The notes beneath the pieces were generated by a model, which was given only the letters and a program-made list of their open reading frames with translations, did not search any database and was not told the origin of the DNA. A stretch of 64,000 bases of DNA from assembly GCA_963513935.1 (NCBI GenBank), contig OY740765.1, positions 70,962,253 to 71,026,252 of the forward strand, in the 5' to 3' direction. Positions 44,094-57,200 of the stretch are shown one piece after another. Numbering within the stretch: the first letter of the stretch is position 1; each line of letters starts with the position of its first letter. The translations under genes and the position numbers were made by a program. The DNA is from Aphrophora alni (lineage: Eukaryota > Arthropoda > Insecta > Hemiptera > Aphrophoridae).

Positions 44094-47000
44094 TTTTTAT
44101 AAAAATACATTAAGAATATAAACCCTAGGTTATTGAATTGTTTCATTACATAAAAATCAAATCAAAATTACTAAATGGTCATAAAATATCAGAAACATAA
44201 AATTACTAATCAGGATTTGTAGAAAATTACTACATTTTGAAACATAGATTAATTCAGTACTGTCAAAAAGAAAGAGTATCCTTATATTAATACAGTAAGA
44301 AAATAAAAATGGCTAAAACAATCATAAAATATGAGAAAAGATAAAATTACAAATGGTGAGAAAAGTTTTAAAACATATGGATTAATTAAATATTGTCAAT
44401 AAGAAAGAGTAAAATTATCAATTATGAAATACAGGAAATAATTACATTTAAGGCTCTGCGAGAGTGAAATGAAATAACTGAATTGATACCAACACAACAT
44501 CAGGTCACGGGGGATTTGTGAATGACTAGCAACTTTTTGCAGCGGTCGTTGCAAAAAATAGTCCTACTTTCATTTCCAAGGGCGGGAAAACTCTAAGTAC
44601 ACATTAGGCTAGACTACTACTACGCATGTGTGTAAATCAACCATCTCTGCTGCTCTTATAAGTTGATATCCTTTCTTGAAAGTGCTGTTTTTTATATTTT
44701 CAATTCATTATGGATTGCGTGCTTTTGACCTTTAACTCACATTTGCTTAGTTTACACACTATCCTGTCTACACTAGTCCACTGCTCTGGGCTTGGAGCTA
44801 TGAATATTATATTTTTTAATAAATATTTGGTTTTCTTCCACTTTATGACACTGTAGCCAATTTTATAGAATAATTGAACTACGTCTAACTATATTTTACC
44901 CATAGAAAAATATTTTTGTATAGCCAATATTGAAGCGTTGGTGTTCAATTTTAAAAATTGTTAATACTTGGAATTAATTATGATGTATTTATTTGTGACA
45001 TGACTAAGGCTAGGTATGCATCTAAAAAAATTGAGCTTTTGAGAGAGAAATATTTAAATAGTGATACATATACATTTTACGGTACTGCTAATTATTAAAT
45101 TTATGAACAAGTATAAAAGAATAATAAGGTGCAAATATTGTTATTGACGTAAAATAATAATAATAATAAATATGGTATAAAAATCATTAGACAAACTTCG
45201 TCTTCTTCCATCCGTAAAACCAAATAAAAACCAACAGAAACAAATCCTCACCATAAATATAGTTAGGTAGTTATCAATGAAAAAAATAATAAAATAATGA
45301 GAACCATGAACGATGGCTATGAAAAAAATAGTTATATATTTCAATAAGGGTCAAAACTTGCTTTGTTTGTACTATAAACACATCCATAAACCGTATTTGG
45401 TAAACATCGAGGTTTAAATGACAGCGGCCAAGGGTAATTTTGTTTTTTGTCAATTATTCCTGAAATGTACTACTTATTTTTACTTGCGATTTACCACACG
45501 GATTTAGGTTATTATTATTCACATTCCAATAAAATCTGAACGAAATTTGTGAATCCATGACTAGTTATTGATCTTTTGATAACTCATGAAACTATATTTT
45601 TGGAGAGATGGCAACCCCTACAGTTTGTTTGATCTCTTAGAGGTTACACATTCGCAAAATTTTAGAAGAAAATCTTTGATCCGATTATGAGAAAATCATA
45701 ATTTTGTTTTTCTTATGGCAGTTACCCTTTAAGTTTGAGTAATCAACAAAATCAAAAATAATAATAAAAATTCTACGATAATACCAAAATATGGCCACAT
45801 AACAATTTTGATTAAATTCGGTCCACACGTTTGATCTGTAGAACTTACGTCAGACAGACAATATTCTAAAAGCCACCTTTTTGGACTCAGGGGACCTCAA
45901 AAGGGATTAAAAAACAAAACTAGACTTTAATTTTTTGACCCATCTCATAACACTCTATATACTATGTACATGTGAAAAAGTAGTCGCTGTATAGCAACGA
46001 GTTCCTAATAACATCAGGGTTCATTTTCGTATTTTTCAAAACTATGAACAGTCATTTTGAGATATGGGCGGCATTTTTTACAATTTGTTCGTTTGTTTTG
46101 TAAATTTTATCAAATAAGCTGTTCTTGACTTATCGTGGGAGGGAGTGTAGCGTTTCGTTACCCATTTAGCTAGATGAATCCAAATCACTATACTATGTGT
46201 AAGTTTTATTTGCCCATTAGCAATTTAATATCAAATTTTGTGGAACTTTCACATATATTTTGCTAAACCAAAACTTCTTTTTTTTTATCGGACTCTAGGT
46301 ATAACATATACCAGACCTCCAAAAATAAGATAGCGGAGAAACATTATAATATTTTTAATCAACCAATTTTTTATCAAACTTATTTCTTATATCCTAATTT
46401 CTAATTTACTAACCTCTTTTATTTAGGATTTATACTGACTCTCAAACATAAGATGGCAAACAATTTAACCATTTTTTGTTTTATAACTCATTTTAATCAT
46501 ATTATTTTCTATATGTTTTTGTTACACTGATTTAAAATTTTTCAATAATATTTTATTGCAATTTTTAACTTCTGTGATAAAAATATTGGAACATTAAATA
46601 CACCAAAAATTGGGATAACAAATTTCATTGAAACTGATTTGCAATATGAATTTTACGATGATGATCTTAAATTGATAAACATATTCTATGTATATCCGTC
46701 TACAATAATACCTGGCCCTAAAAACCAAAATAGATATAAAAATGATATAAAATATATTTTATTTGTTTCTTATTTTTAATTCTCTCCTGTTCTTCTACAA
46801 TATAATGTGGTTCTCTGATGGACATGCTTCTCCTGCGTCTGGGGTCAATAATTGCAGGCAATAAACAGGTTGTTTAGAATTTTGATAACTTTAAACCATT
46901 TCTGTTTTCCAATAGTCGCCATTTTTAAAAATTTTCTCTATCTTCATTCTGCGCTTAGAGTCCACAACACAAATTGGCAATAGTTTTTTGTGGAATATGG

Positions 47001-48500
47001 AGTTGCCCTTGAACTTTATAGTACTGTACCGGTAATAGTTACGTTTCTTTTTAATTATTAAAGTGGTCTCACTCAATTGCTACCATAAACTAACAACAAT
47101 TCCTTCCTTATGACTTATTATTTCTTCTGGAGTCAAATATCTGACAGAATAGGAACATTTAACAGCATCTACAGCATTGTCAATACACACATTATTGTCG
47201 GAAGTAGTGGAACTGCTGACTGATTTTTTTTTTCTTTTTAACATTATTTTGGGTCATCAAACCAAAAGATTTTAAAACCCTCCACTCTTGAAGATTCTAA
47301 GTCCTATGACTTGTCTTCGTTTTTTTTTTTTTTTTTTTTTTGAGTGTTATTCCCCATTGTTTTCAAAAGAAGCAACAACAAAGTAAATGTAATTATAATT
47401 ATTGAAAAATACAATACTTCTACACATAATAAACACTAAATGACTGCTAGTACAGAATCATGTTGGTACTATCCTTCTTATCACAATACAATAAGAATCC
47501 TTCTTACACAATTGTTGCAATATGACACTATACAACTTCCTTGCTAGACTTGACTAAACTAAACCTTCTCCTACCCATCCTAACCCAACTACAACACAGG
47601 AAGATATGGCAGTCAATCTTCGCGTATAAAACCTCTGTAGTTACATGACATGGTGGGCGTTTTAAGTTTTGTTGTGTAATAATCTGAAAAGGCCCTCGGC
47701 AGATAATAAACTTACCAACATTTAATGTTATTGATTTTAAAAAAGACCAACGCTATATTACGAATAAATTTATATTTTACTTATTAGAAATAAAAAATGG
47801 CAAATTAGAGATATTTATAAAATAAGACATATATTTGCATATAGAAAGAACTAAAAACGCATCAAAGAATAAACTTTTTATTCTAAAAAAATTTACATCA
47901 ATATTTTCTTTTATTTAGAATTATTAAAAAATGCAACTAACTGTTTTGAATAATGAACTTGTCCAACTATTCACAAAACTGTGCAAACCTACAGAAAATG
48001 GTGATACATTACACCTATAGTAGGTAGGATCAGTTGACATTTCATAGACTCTGATGTAGGAGGTTCACAAGTAATGAATACAAAAGTCCAAATGTGTTCT
48101 GTATTCATTACCGTAAAGGAAATCGCAGTAGATAAACAATTGTATATGTAATGAATATTATTCGTCACACAATGAAGTGTTTTAATAATTCCAATATGGA
48201 ATTGTTTAGTAAGCTTGATTAACGTGAGTAATAATGTAAAGAAATAAATGAATTACAAATGTTTTTCAAAAATAGTTTACATCAATCGTTACATTTGGCA
48301 TTATGTAAAATACTACAAAATATTTTAAGAATTAACATGTTGTTAGTTTTAGTAATATTATGAAACATTTATTTAAAAACACGCTCGTCAGTGCTAAAAG
48401 TTATATTCCTCAGCGTCTGAGTAGGTCTCTATTAAACCACGGAAGGGCAGCCTTGTACGCATGGGTATATTTTTTCATTTAATCCATTGCATTTGCCGTA
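44094..48500. other. Intronic spacer, mostly unassigned
   Basis: A+T-rich. 44490-44660 is a less A+T-rich patch. A dispersed-repeat piece with TTGGACTCAGGGGACCTC lies near 45884. A T-run is at about 47320-47341. A 61-codon minus-strand frame at 46891-47076 could not be assigned. Confidence 0.35.
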
Positions 48501-48508
48501 CTTTTTAA

Positions 48509-48718
48509 GTTAGACACTTCGGCTTCATTTATTGAAATAGATAATAAAACACTGAATGTTTTCCTTTTTAAATTTTCCGAAAATTTATTCATTGACTCAC
48601 AAAAAAATAGTGAAATAGAAAATCGATTTACAAATGTCCACTCTATTTGTTCAACCACTAATGATTATATCCCAACTTTTATAAAAGGGAAACATCCACG
48701 TTCACATGATCTTTAAAA
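48509..48718 (+). other. Open segment without ATG, unassigned
   Basis: A frame of about 68 codons reading LDTSASFIEIDNKTLNVFLF, FKFSENLFIDSQKNSEIENR and TNVHSICSTTNDYIPTFIKG before a TAA. It looks somewhat protein-like but resembles no family I recognise. Possibly a decayed transposon. Confidence 0.2.
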
Positions 48719-48984
48719 TGATCTTTTAACGATAGTTCTAAGACAAAAATTGGCACCAGTACAACTGTTCAAGTGTAGCATTATTCTGATGGGAAATGAA
48801 TCCAATATGGCGGTGGTGGAGCAGAGCCTTAATAATCAGATCAAGTTGAAATTGCATAGTATTGTAAAGTGTGAGAAAAACTGTAAAAAATAGATTGATA
48901 ATTTAGAGCTTTATCTAAAAGTATTTGCTAATAAAGTGTAACAAGGAGAAAATAAAACTAATTGTACCATTAGGCTATGTTGAG

Positions 48985-49130
48985 TTTTTACTTTTTTTTA
49001 GTTCTAGGTAATGACACTTGATAATGGGAGTTGATTTAATCTCTCGAAACATTGTGTATTATTTTTTGTATGTGCAATAATGGCAAATGTCCAATAACAC
49101 CAAATCAATAATATAAAAAATCCATCATTA
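48985..49130 (+). mobile_element. 3' end fragment of a Penelope-like element
   Basis: Contains ACACTTGATAATGGGAGTTG, CTCTCGAAACATTGTG, then AATGGCAAATGTCC and TCCATCATTATCA. The same order of motifs occurs in the right arm of the PLE at 59320-59455, downstream of its GIY-YIG coding part. No coding sequence is attached here. Confidence 0.55.
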
Positions 49131-49560
49131 TCATTTAAACCAGAATAATATCTCAGTCTTATTATTTTTAGCAAATGATTTATTTAAAAATTTTTTTTTT
49201 TTTTTATTTATCTCCCACCATCACCACCACCACCTCTACTATTAAACATTAGGGTTATAAATATAATGCATTTTTAATCAAATCTACCAGTTGTGAGGAA
49301 TTTTTTTAAATGTATCTAGACTATAGCTGGCTTGCTCTGTGCCCAACTCCCAGCATTTGAAAAATATATGAGTAGTGGGCACAGTCCTAAATTAAGTCTA
49401 CTATAATCTCAACATCAATTTATATACATAGACACCTTTTAATCCAAGTTCTTACCCAAGTCTATAATATGATATATCCAATAATAATTATAAGGATATG
49501 TTTATATTGTGACAGGTTTCCAAATGGATATAGTTATAATAATATGTAATATAAATGCTT
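49131..49560. other. Intronic spacer, nothing assigned
   Basis: A+T-rich, T-run near 49190-49205. Lies just downstream (minus-strand sense) of the exon at 49563. Confidence 0.4.
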
Positions 49561-49562
49561 AC

Positions 49563-49626
49563 TTTGTAGTAGTTGATGCAGTTGTGTTGATTGCATTTTC
49601 TAATTCCACACGTTGTTCCAAACCTG
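49563..49626 (-). CDS. Inferred host gene exon (64 nt)
   Basis: Minus-strand exon with a strong acceptor, TTTTAATTGTTTCAG before CAGGTTTGG, and a good donor, ACTACTACAAA before GTAAGC. Two bases complete an Ala codon begun in the upstream exon (G plus CA); 20 codons follow, reading GLEQRVELENAINTTASTTT; two bases (AA) remain for the next exon. The acceptor is a CAGCAG tandem, so the first codon may be used or skipped without changing frame. The two other frames do not stay open together with neighbours. No domain recognised; a short amphipathic helix is possible in QRVELENAI. Confidence 0.65.
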
Positions 49627-50116
49627 CTGAAACAATTAAAATTTGTATCAGCTTTGCAGTAACTGCTTTTCTAGTGTAGCAGATATAGCCCGGAACACCT
49701 ACTTTTTAAAACTATTTATCATATTTTAATATTAAAATAAATTATCAACAAGGGATTAAAATTATATGTCTTTTATCAAAAGTTTGGCAACGTTTAACAA
49801 TAACTATAAATGTTGGCAAGTAACTGAATATTGACTGTTAAGACAAATACTGCCAATGGGATAGCACCACATAGTTTGGCAGTTCTATTTCAGTGGTTAT
49901 CATGGTAACTAGCATCCCCCCCTCCAACTATTAGTGAGGCACTGGTGAAATACAAGTTATACCGGTACCCGTTTTCATTAAGAGCAATGCTGCCCTTTCT
50001 ACAGTCCCCCCCCCCGTAAATGCATAAAAGTAATGAGTTTGTTTTTACTGTTTAACTTCTAAAGTGAGATAGTTGGTTTATTTATATTCTTTTTGTGGAT
50101 GCGGTAAATTTATTAG
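49627..50116. other. Intronic spacer with C-runs
   Basis: Contains C-runs near 49915-49922 and 50006-50015 and no recognised gene. Confidence 0.4.
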
Positions 50117-50118
50117 TA

Positions 50119-52345
50119 CAGTACTACCTTGTTTATCCGGACCTCGTTCAACCGGATGTCCGGATTATCCGGATCGATCCGGAACAAAAAATAAAAAATT
50201 TAATGTTGATAAAAACGTGATTTCCTGATCACTAAAGTGTCACCTTGAGGTAGTAGGACGGGTTGTTGATGCACTGGGAAAAGAAAGTGGAGGAGCAATG
50301 ACCTCCGCACCACCATCCCCCTACCCCGACACAGCGTGACAGTGACCAGTGACCTTGTCTATTGTCTATGCCGGCGGGTAGTCTGTCATGTGCTAGCGAC
50401 CGGAATACATCATTACCATATCGTGTTGTGCAGTGTTTAGTTTCTTTACATTTTTGATCGGATACGGTTAATAGTATTATATTCGTGTGTTAGCGTTTAT
50501 GCATGGAAATGGCCACGAAACGAAAACGTAATGTGCTTACAATGGACCAAAAGTTAGACGCATTAACTCGTATAGACAGGATATTTAAATAAACTTGCTG
50601 CAGAACTCGGCGTAGGGACATCAACTGTGTCAGATTGGGAAAAAAATCGTAAAAATATTGAAGACTTTTGCTTCAAAATGATCGGTAAAGACAGTTTAGA
50701 GGGTAGAGGAACTATAAACAATGCAAAAAATGAATCGTCGGACGAGGCATTATTTATGTGGTTTAGTGCTCAGCGAGAACATGGTGTTCCGATTTCTGGA
50801 CCGATTTTGTTTGAAAAAGCGGCAAGCCTAAACAAAAAAGCGCTGTTTGAAAAAGCGGTTCAAAAATCGGCATAGCATAAGACAATTATCTGTGACTGGT
50901 GAAAGCCTGTCTAGTGATCAGGCAGCAAGTGAAAACTTTAAGGAAACTTTTCAACGAATTATTTTGTCTGAAAAACTTTCTCCTGACCAGATTTACAATG
51001 CTGATGAAACAGGACTGTTTTACCGTATTTTAGTGAGCAAAACCTTAGCTTGTAAAACTGATGAGGCAGCCAAGGGCTACAAAAAGAGCAAGGATCGCCT
51101 AACTGCTATGGCTTTTAGCAATGCTTCTGGAAACCACAAAATTCCCCTAGTGATAATTGGCAAGGCAAAAAATCCTCGAGCACTTAAAAATGTAAATCGT
51201 GCATCCTTGCCTGTGGTTTATCTAAATCAAAAAAGTGCGTGAATGAACAGCTTTATTTTTAACATGTGGTTCTTTGAAAATTTCGTCCCAGATGTGAAAA
51301 AATTTCTTAAAGAAAAAAACTGCCAGAAAAAGCGATTTTGTTTCTTGACAATGCGCCATCTCATCCTGCAGAAGAAGATCTCATCAGTGGGGATATTAAA
51401 GTTAAATTTCTTCCCCCAAATGTGACTCCAATTTTGCAACCTATGGATCAGGGTGTGTTGAAAAGTATCAAGCGTGTTTATAACAGGGAACTTTTGAGCA
51501 AATTAATTGAAGAAGAAGGCGAACAAAGAGTGATTGATTTGTTAAAATCTGTAAATGTCAAAGACGTGATTTACATAATTGCAGACACTTGGGTTCATGT
51601 TGCAAAAAGTGCTCTACAAAAGTCTTGGAAAAAATTGTGGCCAAACATATGCAATATAATTGAAGAAATAAACCCTACCACTCCACAAATAAGTGAATCA
51701 AATGAAACCACTGTCACTACAGAGCATTTGTTAGGCATGTTTGCAAGAATTGACGGTTGTTCCGATGTTGATATCAACAACGTCAATGATTGGTTGGCAG
51801 ACAACAACGAAGGAGGTTATGGAGTCATGACAAATGAAGAGATAATTGTAGCATGTACATCTACGCAGGGAGCAGACGACAGCGAGAGCAAGGAAGAGGG
51901 AGACAGCGCATGGCCGGAGATGACACACGCGGATGCAACGACACAGCTGGACAACATCATGGCGTACTTGGAGCAACAGCAGGATACAACGCAAACTGAA
52001 CTAATGATGGTGAAACAATTACGTGATCGTGCCGCATTGAAATGTCACACCAAATGAAAACAGAGGAAGATAATGGCTTATTTGAAAATAACAATTAACC
52101 CTGTGTAAATTAAAAGCATGTGTAAATATTTCAGGTGTGTAAATAAAATGTTTTTCGTGATTTACAGTATTGTGTAAATTGAATGACTGTGTAAATGTTG
52201 TGTTTTTTCATGACCAAAAGATAAATGGTAAGTCATCATTTTATATTTTGTTTTATTTATCTTTCTATAATTCCAGATTATCCGGATTTTTGATTAACCG
52301 GATCACTTCCGGTCCCAATTAGTCCAGATAAACGAGGTTGTACTG
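50119..52345 (+). mobile_element. Tigger/pogo transposon with both ends, TA target site
   Basis: A 2227 bp element flanked by TA on both sides. Ends: CAGTACTACCTTGTTTATCC on the left and, on the opposite strand, CAGTACAACCTCGTTTATCT on the right, about 17 of 20 matching; further internal CCGGATTATCC motifs recur near both ends. A G+C-richer stretch at 50260-50430 probably holds its promoter. The transposase (from about 50502) is disrupted but largely readable. It lies inside the inferred 3.8 kb host intron between exons 53470-53558 and 49563-49626. Confidence 0.93.
50502..52057 (+). pseudogene. Tigger/jerky-like DDE transposase, frameshifted
   Basis: Starts MEMATKRKRNVLTMDQKLDA with the N-terminal helix-turn-helix, shifts frame near 50580, continues LAAELGVGTSTVSDWEKNRK. 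The CENP-B HTH region (ALFMWFSAQREHGVPISGPI) runs into a second shift near 50860, where KKRFKNRHSIRQLSVTGESL takes over. The catalytic region has YNADETGLFY (D1), a TGA in place of the usual Trp codon at 51240-51242, a third frameshift near 51320, then FLDNAPSHP (D2) and PMDQGVLKSIKRVYNRELL (region of the third acidic residue). The C-terminal tail to 52057 is acidic and Thr rich, as in jerky-like proteins. All three catalytic acidic positions survive in sequence, but the frame breaks make it inactive. Confidence 0.9.
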
Positions 52346-52424
52346 TAAGTTAAATTTTTGTATGTAAACATCATTCTTCAAACTCTAAATGACAATGACA
52401 CGAAAGATGTTTTCAAAGAAATGT

Positions 52425-52560
52425 ATATTATTTTCTTTGATTCTGACAATACCTTTGACAAGCAGGTTTGTAGAAAGACATTTTTCAAGTTTAAAAAAGA
52501 ATAAAAATGGATTTAAGAATTGTCATATAACAAAATATGCTGAATGATCTTGAACAATGT
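52425..52560 (+). pseudogene. hAT transposase C-terminal fragment
   Basis: Reads LILTIPLTSRFVERHFSSLK then KNKNGFKNCHITKYAE before a stop, matching the hAT dimerisation block (I-P-x-T-S-x-x-x-E-R-x-F-S-x-L-K). Ser-Ala before E-R is replaced. No other part of this hAT copy was recognised; it sits 80 bp right of the Tigger element. Confidence 0.55.
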
Positions 52561-52564
52561 CCGT

Positions 52565-53465
52565 GAAGATGACACACTTTGGTGAGCTTTGGGAGAAAAT
52601 ACCATTTTACAAAGACATCATTAAGTTCACTGCTCACAAAGACAGGAGATTGGATCTTACTTTTAAGAAATATCTTTGTTCCATTTGTATTTCATATCTT
52701 TAAGACAATTTATTTCATCAATTTAATGATTTTTTGCAGATTCAGATGTTTTTAATTTCTTCATAGTTACAATAATGAAATAAAAACACAAATATTGTCA
52801 ATTTCAAACATTTAGTTTAATTACAAAATTAATTTCTCAATAGCTACATTCTCATCTTTAGTGTTTGTTCTGTTGATTACACAGGTGAAGCCACGGTTAT
52901 ACAAAAACTGAAGATGTAAATGTAATTTGTAAAACTAGTTTTGTAATGAAAATAAATCTATAAAACTAACAATATTATTGTTAATTCAGTGTTGGTTTTG
53001 TTACTTTTTGAAATATGTGAGCGGAAAACCAAACATACAATATTAACAGACCCAAACTGACTTTACCCCCCACCCCACCCTAACCTACAATATCAGCAGT
53101 TTATGTGGCATCAACTCTTTGTTTCACGAGTTGCCAATGTAGTTTTGTTTTCCAAGCCTCATTTATGATTTAAATAAAATAAGAAATACTATTTCTACAA
53201 AAAACTTCCACAGTAAAAGAATAGAATATTTCAGCTAAAAAAATTATCACTAGTTTTTATTTTACTAACAACTGTTACAGAATTTTGCTTTTTAAAATTC
53301 AGCAAGTACAATGTTAAATTTGAAAATTGGATTTCCTTGATTATCTACACAGTAAAAAATACAACATGTATTAGCTTAACAAAACATTTCAATGAAATTC
53401 ATAAGTGAGATAAAATATTACTTTTCATAAAACAGAATTTTAAATTATACCACTACGTAACAATC
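52565..53465. other. Intronic spacer, nothing assigned
   Basis: A+T-rich apart from a C-rich stretch at about 53065-53080. No gene recognised. It borders the donor site of the exon at 53470. Confidence 0.4.
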
Positions 53466-53469
53466 ATAC

Positions 53470-53558
53470 CTAAGTGTGGTTGTCCATTAAGAACTTCAAG
53501 TGCTTCACAGCGATTTCGTACGACAGATTCTCTTCTATATTCGCCATCTTTTTGTTTT
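53470..53558 (-). CDS. Inferred host gene exon (89 nt)
   Basis: Minus-strand exon with acceptor TTATTTGTTGGGATTAG before AAAACAAAAAG and donor CACACTTAG before GTATGATT. One base (A) completes a split Arg codon from the upstream exon (AG plus A). The frame reads KQKDGEYRRESVVRNRCEAL then EVLNGQPHL, 29 codons, and leaves a G for the next exon. The sequence is markedly more G+C rich than its flanks. An ATG in another frame (MANIEENLSYEI...) ends in TAG at the donor and is not compatible with the neighbours. The product is basic and charged, with no domain recognised. Confidence 0.62.
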
Positions 53559-53561
53559 CTA

Positions 53562-54238
53562 ATCCCAACAAATAACTTGATTATTAACTAGTTTTGGTAA
53601 GAGTGTATATACAATTGATTATGTAATTTTAGTGTTACAACTATACTTCCTGTTTCAAGAAGTCAGTCCTATTTATTCTGTATCTGGGTAATTCATTTTG
53701 ATTTTAACACAAATCAAACACTTATTTACACAACTGAAATTGTAATCGATAATTTGCTTTAAGCAATACAGCCTTGAAAATTCTCCGAAAATAAAACATT
53801 TTCAAGCTGAAAAATATTGAATCAAATCATGAGATCATAGAAATTACAAATGATAAATTTGTCACCAAAAAATAATAATTCCAAGCCACAAACTCACAAT
53901 TTCTTTTCAATACCAAACCTTCTCTATACACTCTGAACTCCAAGCAAATTTCCCTATACTATAATGTGAGAAGATTTATCTATACCTAAAATTTATGACG
54001 GTTTTTAGTTTTTCTTCAATAACTAGATATGATTGTGGAAAAAAACAGGAAATCAAATCTCGTATTTTTATTAACTTTTATTATTTCCTGTTTTTGACTC
54101 CAAGGATATGATCGCTGCATGTGAAATGCTGTGTGTAATCTGTTCCTTAAATGCAAGGAACATAAATAGGCAGAAATTCATCCTTAAATTTATAATATTT
54201 ATGGAGAAAATTCAATGGTATAGAGATAGTTGTGCCTT
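53562..54238. other. Intronic spacer, nothing assigned
   Basis: A+T-rich sequence between the exon and the piggyBac-like element. No feature recognised. Confidence 0.4.
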
Positions 54239-54242
54239 TTAA

Positions 54243-57200
54243 CCCGCCGTTAGTCGGGATGTGAGAAAATTTCTCTTATTTTCAGTTTTTTTTATGTAAA
54301 ATGCGCTCTAGTAGCATTTGGTTGAAACTGTTCACGGAGTTCCTCAACAAGAGTATTAGGAGCGCTTTTGTAGTGGAAAAGAGCTCTTACCCCTACCCGC
54401 TTGCCTAGTGACAGAGGGTGAAGTAAGCGAGGTCGCGTCAGTGAGGAGAAAGTTCTACATGTGACTAGTACTGTGGCCCTCTTGTGAGATTTTTTCTCTA
54501 CGCCCAACTAACTTTGTGTCTACTTTTTAAACATTTTTTATTGTTGTTCTTTCTGATATATTTTATAATAAGTAATTTATAGTGTACATTATTTTATAGT
54601 TTATAAAACATATTTTATAGTAGTCTATTGAAAACGTTAGGTACTGTTCAAATGGAAAAAGAACAAGAATTTCATGAGTTGTGTTGGTTGGATAAGAATT
54701 CCGACGATTCTAAAGACTCTGATAGATCCAGTGAACATGATGACGAAGACCGGAATTCTGAAATGTCCTGCTCAGTTATGGAAACACCAGGTGATGATGA
54801 TTATATTGTAGAAGCATGGTACTAGCTGATAACATTACTTCAATGAACTTTGACAATAATCTTTTTTCTGAACAATATCTGCCACCTATTCCCCAAGTTG
54901 TTCCTTTGCAGACAACTAACCTACAGTGTGAAATTCCTATGGATTTAGGTACAATACCAGTTGTTATTAGTGACAATAAAAGTTTAGCTAATAGTTCTTT
55001 GAATCCTATTCGTGACCCTCTAGTTGCTGGTACATGTGATCCTACTGTACGTGAACGTGCTCCTGTTACTGCAAGTGCTCCTGTTCGTGCACGTGGTATT
55101 CGTGGTCGATCTAGACAGCGTTGTGGTGCTGTAGGTTTACGTGGTCGAGGAACGTCTCAAAATGATCCACTTGTCCATCAATGTCCTCCCTTGTGTTTCA
55201 TTGGAAGAAAGGAAAATGTATTATGGAATATGTTTCATACCTCTACTAACACAAAAACTCGTCCTCAAAACATCATTACAAAATTACCAAGTGTAAGTAG
55301 AGCAGCACGAGATTACAAGACAGTAATAGAATGTTGAAAAACTTCTTTCCCGATTCGATGTTGAGGGACATAGTAAAATTTACTAATCAAAAACTTAGTC
55401 AAATGAGTACACAGTATGAAAGAGGCTTCCAAGACTGCCAGCTAACGGGTGAAACGGAACTATCTGCATTTTTGGGGTTATTGTACATAATTGGAGTCAA
55501 GAAAAACAATCACATTCATTTGGACGAGCATTCATTTGGTCTGTAGATGGAACAGCAACTGAAATTTTTATTGCGACCATGTCACAGCGAAGATTTCGTT
55601 TGTTATCACAGGCGTTGAGGTTTGATGATAAAACTACTCGTACCAGAAGAAAGAAGCTTGATAATTAACTCCAATTCATGATATGTTTGATGAATTTGTA
55701 AAAAGATGTGGAGAAAGTTATAGTGTTGGCGAAAATGTAACTGTAGATGAGATGATGGAACCCTTTAGGGGGCGCTCTAAATTTCGTGTGTACATGAAGA
55801 GCAAACCATGTAGATATGGAATAAAAATCTACGCTACCGTACGTAGACTCAAAAACATTCTACACAGCATTTATGGAGATTTATCTGGGGAAACAACCTA
55901 GGGACAGCCCTTTTTATTTACCAAATGATACTTCAAGTGTATACATCTAATTGATGGAACTGGTCGTAATGTTACAATGGACAACTTTTTCACTTCAATT
56001 CCCCTTGCTATTGTTCTTTATGCCAATCACAGACTAACAGTAGTGGGGACACTCCGTAAGACAAAAGAGAAATCCCTGAAGAGCTCGTCTGTGTTTCAGA
56101 AAGAGTGAGGTGTTCATCAATGTTTGCCTTTTCAAGGCCTCCAAATTATTGTTCGATTGTTTCTTACATTCCGGATAAAAAGGAGAAGAAACTTGTTTTG
56201 GTACTATCAACCCTACATGATGATGATACAATTGATGAAAGCAGTGGGGATGCTAAAAAACCCGAAATAATTACCTATTACAACACAACAAAAGGAGGTG
56301 TAAACGTTGTCGACCGCCTGAAAACAGAGTATTGCGTGTCGAGGATTAGTCGTAGATGGCCTATAACTGTTTTCATTGGTATGTTAAATGTTGGAGCAAT
56401 AAATGCCTATATCATTTTTAAAGCAAGCACTAATATCGATACGGCAAGAAGAAAGTTTTTAATGGATTTAGGAAGAGATTTAATAAAAAATCAACTGTTG
56501 AGAAGAGTTCAAGTTCAAACTTTTACCTTGGCCACAAAACAAAAAATTAAAAACTGCTTAGCTAGTTTTGGCGACGTAAGTGTAGAAAACCAGCCGGAAG
56601 CCCAAGGTGATGAACGAGATGCCGGAAAACCTCCAAAATGCCAGTACTGCATCAAAAGGAAGAACCACTACACCAGTAACAAGTGCAACGAATGCAAATC
56701 GCCCATTTGCAAGGAGCACATGGCTTCAAGCACATTCGTCTGCTCTGAGTGTGTCAACAAGGATGAGTGAGCTATTTTGTTGTGAATTTTTTCATTTTTG
56801 ATATTGACAAAAAAACTTGTTTACAACTATTATGTATTACCTGCATAACAATCTCAAGTATGTATGTAATAAATTTTTATTACTTTTAGAAATCGGCTTT
56901 TTACTAACTAACACCTTGTTGTAACTTATTTAAAAAAATCTTAACATAATATTACTAAAAAGACAGCATAATACTAAAGAAAAGTTAGTAGAAAAGTTTA
57001 TAATACATTGTCTTTTTCTCCTAATAAACATAAGACAAATATGAAAGCTATTAACAAAATTCCTCAACTTTCCAAAATGCAATTACAAAAACGTAGTTAC
57101 ATATTTTTTTCTAAAAAAAAAGTTATATAAATCAATGTTTATTGCTTGAAAAAGTGGCTTTATAATGTCTAATTTCATTTAAAAAAATTATTTTAATGAT

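Noticed and set aside
51595..51994. Minus-strand frames of 70-87 codons in the Tigger element
   Set aside because: Antisense to the transposase coding sequence with no motifs.
53480..53537. ATG start MANIEENLSYEIAVKHLKFL on the minus strand as a first coding exon
   Set aside because: That frame hits TAG exactly at the donor site, whereas the alternative frame stays open and matches the neighbouring exon phases.
54292..54507. 71-codon minus-strand frame in the piggyBac leader
   Set aside because: Lies in the noncoding 5' part of the element, no recognised motif.
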